Assembly (NCBI GenBank): GCA_001897855.1
Contig: MKUO01000001.1
Span: 682,001-746,000 of the forward strand
Origin: Bacteroidetes bacterium 43-93
GTDB lineage: Bacteria > Bacteroidota > Bacteroidia > Chitinophagales > Chitinophagaceae
Direction: 5' to 3'
DNA: 64,000 bases
Shown: one piece after another, positions 62,976-64,000 of the stretch
Layout of the letters: each line of letters opens with the position of its first letter
Numbering within the stretch: position 1 is the first letter of the stretch
Notes under the pieces: model-generated
The model's database searches: none
What the model saw: the letters and a program-made list of their open reading frames with translations, nothing else
Told to the model about the DNA's origin: nothing
Program-made: the position numbers and the translations under genes

Positions 62976-64000
62976 ATGCAAGATTTTAAAGTACTAGCAA
63001 TAGAACCACGACAGAATTGTGCAAGCAAATTTCAACGTGTCCTTATGACCGATGAGATATATTCATTTTATAACAACTACAATGTAGATCGTAATAGCAT
63101 ATCGAAAGGGGAAACTTCATTGCCTGCAAAATTCTATAACCAAACAAATGAGCGACCAGTTAGTATTTGTGCTATTGTAGGTAAAAATGGTTCTGGGAAG
63201 AGTACGTTAATTGAACTTCTGTATGCTTCAATATATAATGTGGCTTATATAACAGGTATTTTAAAAGAGAATCGAGACTCCGATAATCCGATTGAATTTG
63301 AAACCGAGCTCTATACATCTATCTACTTCGAAAGGCAAGGGGCGTTTTACCGGTTGGATTGTTTAAGTGATAATATAGAATTGTTTAAACAAAATTTCGA
63401 TGAAAGTGCTTTTAAAATCTATCTGAACAAAAGCGATTTACAAGCGTCAGACTTGACATGGCTTTTTTATACCATAGCAATTAACTATTCATTCTATTCA
63501 CTAAATTCAAAACATACTGAATGGCTTTCCCCGCTTTTCCATAAGAACGACGGGTATCAGACTCCAGTCGTTTTAAATCCTTACAGAGATGATGGCATTA
63601 TTGACTTAAATAATGAGCAGGATCTGACTATAGCACGTGTTGCATCAAATGTATTGACCATTCACTCAAAAGATGGCAGCTTATATAATGAACTTGCACC
63701 TGGCAAAAAAGCAGTTGCGTTTGACTTTCAAATTAATAAAGAAAAAAGTAGTTTCAAAAAATTGCCTGAGGTTGTCCAGGAACTATTATCTGCGCATAGA
63801 GACGATATAATTAATTCTGTAATCAACGTCTTTGAACTTACAATAAAAATAGATCAGTTAAATTTAATTAATGGCGATCTTTTAGAAATCGCCCTGAATT
63901 ACATCTGCAAAAAGTTATACTTAACAACAACTCGATATCGCCCTTACCGTCTTGATGAATTCAAATTTATCAAGGAGTTTTCCAAAGTTGATTCTTCCGA
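62976..64000 (+). CDS. AAA family ATPase, 3' end cut by window
   Basis: At least 341 residues; the frame is open to the last base. The start is the ATG at 62976 (MQDFKVLAIEPRQNC). The P-loop is IVGKNGSGKSTLIELL (Walker A residues 69-77). The style, with a long insert after Walker A and the phrase LFHKNDGYQTPVVLNPYRDDG near residues 188-208, resembles large ABC-type (SMC/RecF-like) ATPases found with defence systems. Walker B and the signature motif would lie beyond the edge. It is head to head with the HEPN-motif gene and AT-rich compared with the rest of the window. The family name could not be settled. Confidence 0.75.
   Translation, partial: MQDFKVLAIEPRQNCASKFQRVLMTDEIYSFYNNYNVDRNSISKGETSLPAKFYNQTNERPVSICAIVGKNGSGKSTLIELLYASIYNVAYITGILKENRDSDNPIEFETELYTSIYFERQGAFYRLDCLSDNIELFKQNFDESAFKIYLNKSDLQASDLTWLFYTIAINYSFYSLNSKHTEWLSPLFHKNDGYQTPVVLNPYRDDGIIDLNNEQDLTIARVASNVLTIHSKDGSLYNELAPGKKAVAFDFQINKEKSSFKKLPEVVQELLSAHRDDIINSVINVFELTIKIDQLNLINGDLLEIALNYICKKLYLTTTRYRPYRLDEFKFIKEFSKVDSS

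Noticed and set aside
1-64000. CRISPR arrays, rRNA genes, insertion sequences, phage genes
   Set aside because: No spaced direct repeats of the CRISPR type, no rRNA-like stretch, and no transposase, integrase or phage structural protein was found on either strand.

Overview
This window is chromosomal DNA from a member of the Bacteroidota, most likely a Chitinophagaceae-like soil or freshwater bacterium. The evidence is the gene set and the promoters. There are proteins with gliding-motility (CHU_C-type) or type A C-terminal sorting domains for type IX secretion, a PorP/SprF protein, a short primary sigma factor beginning [15 protein letters not shown], and promoters of the form TTTG-N19/20-TAnnTTTG. 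No phage, plasmid or rRNA operon is seen; the single tRNA is tRNA-Arg(ACG). Genus and species cannot be set from this alone.

Layout. 1-5.3 kb: purM (cut by the left edge), a large adhesin-like secreted protein, a secreted double retropepsin-like protein and a GNAT acetyltransferase. 5.4-13.6 kb: lpxK, rnr, a polyprenyl diphosphate synthase, a WecE/RffA-like sugar aminotransferase that has lost its PLP lysine, an EVE-domain protein, a fatty acid hydroxylase and frr. 13.7-25.5 kb: an IscA-type Fe-S protein, a diheme cytochrome c, an rRNA methyltransferase, an orphan ABC ATPase, a HerA-like ATPase, a long acyl-CoA dehydrogenase, a hydrolase/glycosyltransferase pair, a short RsmI-like methylase and a 3-methyladenine glycosylase. 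25.5-34.3 kb: porP/sprF, upp, the envelope operon uppS-bamA-ompH-ompH, a DUF1684 protein, rpoD and a START-like protein. 34.4-43.4 kb: an lptF/G permease, a PAP2 phosphatase and an ArnT-like glycosyltransferase, then a second large CHU_C adhesin, luxC-like acyl-CoA reductase, ferredoxin and a DUF6438 lipoprotein. 43.5-52.5 kb: dprA, rimO, der, a PNGase F-like secreted glycoamidase, a TPR protein, tilS, rhomboid, rlmH and tRNA-Arg. 52.6-62.2 kb: T9SS cargo, a secreted redox/heme cluster, map, purE-purK and a CrtO-like membrane protein. 62.3-64 kb: a HEPN-motif protein divergent from a large AAA ATPase cut by the right edge. This pair is visibly AT-richer and looks like the start of an accessory or defence region.

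How the genes work together. Much of the window serves the envelope: lipid A phosphorylation (lpxK), isoprenoid carriers (polyprenyl synthase, uppS), outer-membrane assembly (bamA with two Skp-like OmpH chaperones), LPS transport (lptF/G) and lipid or sugar modification (PAP2, GT39). A second theme is translation and RNA care: rnr, frr, rimO, der, rlmH, tilS, map and the RlmK-like methyltransferase. Most transcription-unit ends carry clear hairpin terminators, listed separately.

Most interesting leads: (1) the HEPN/AAA pair at the right edge as a possible RNase-plus-ATPase defence module; (2) the DegT-family protein with Ala at the catalytic Lys position; (3) an inverted array of 7-bp units filling the dprA/rimO convergent gap from stop codon to stop codon; (4) a T9SS-exported PNGase F homologue with one acidic active-site position changed; (5) an orphan minus-strand promoter followed by a hairpin after the GT39 gene, a candidate small RNA.
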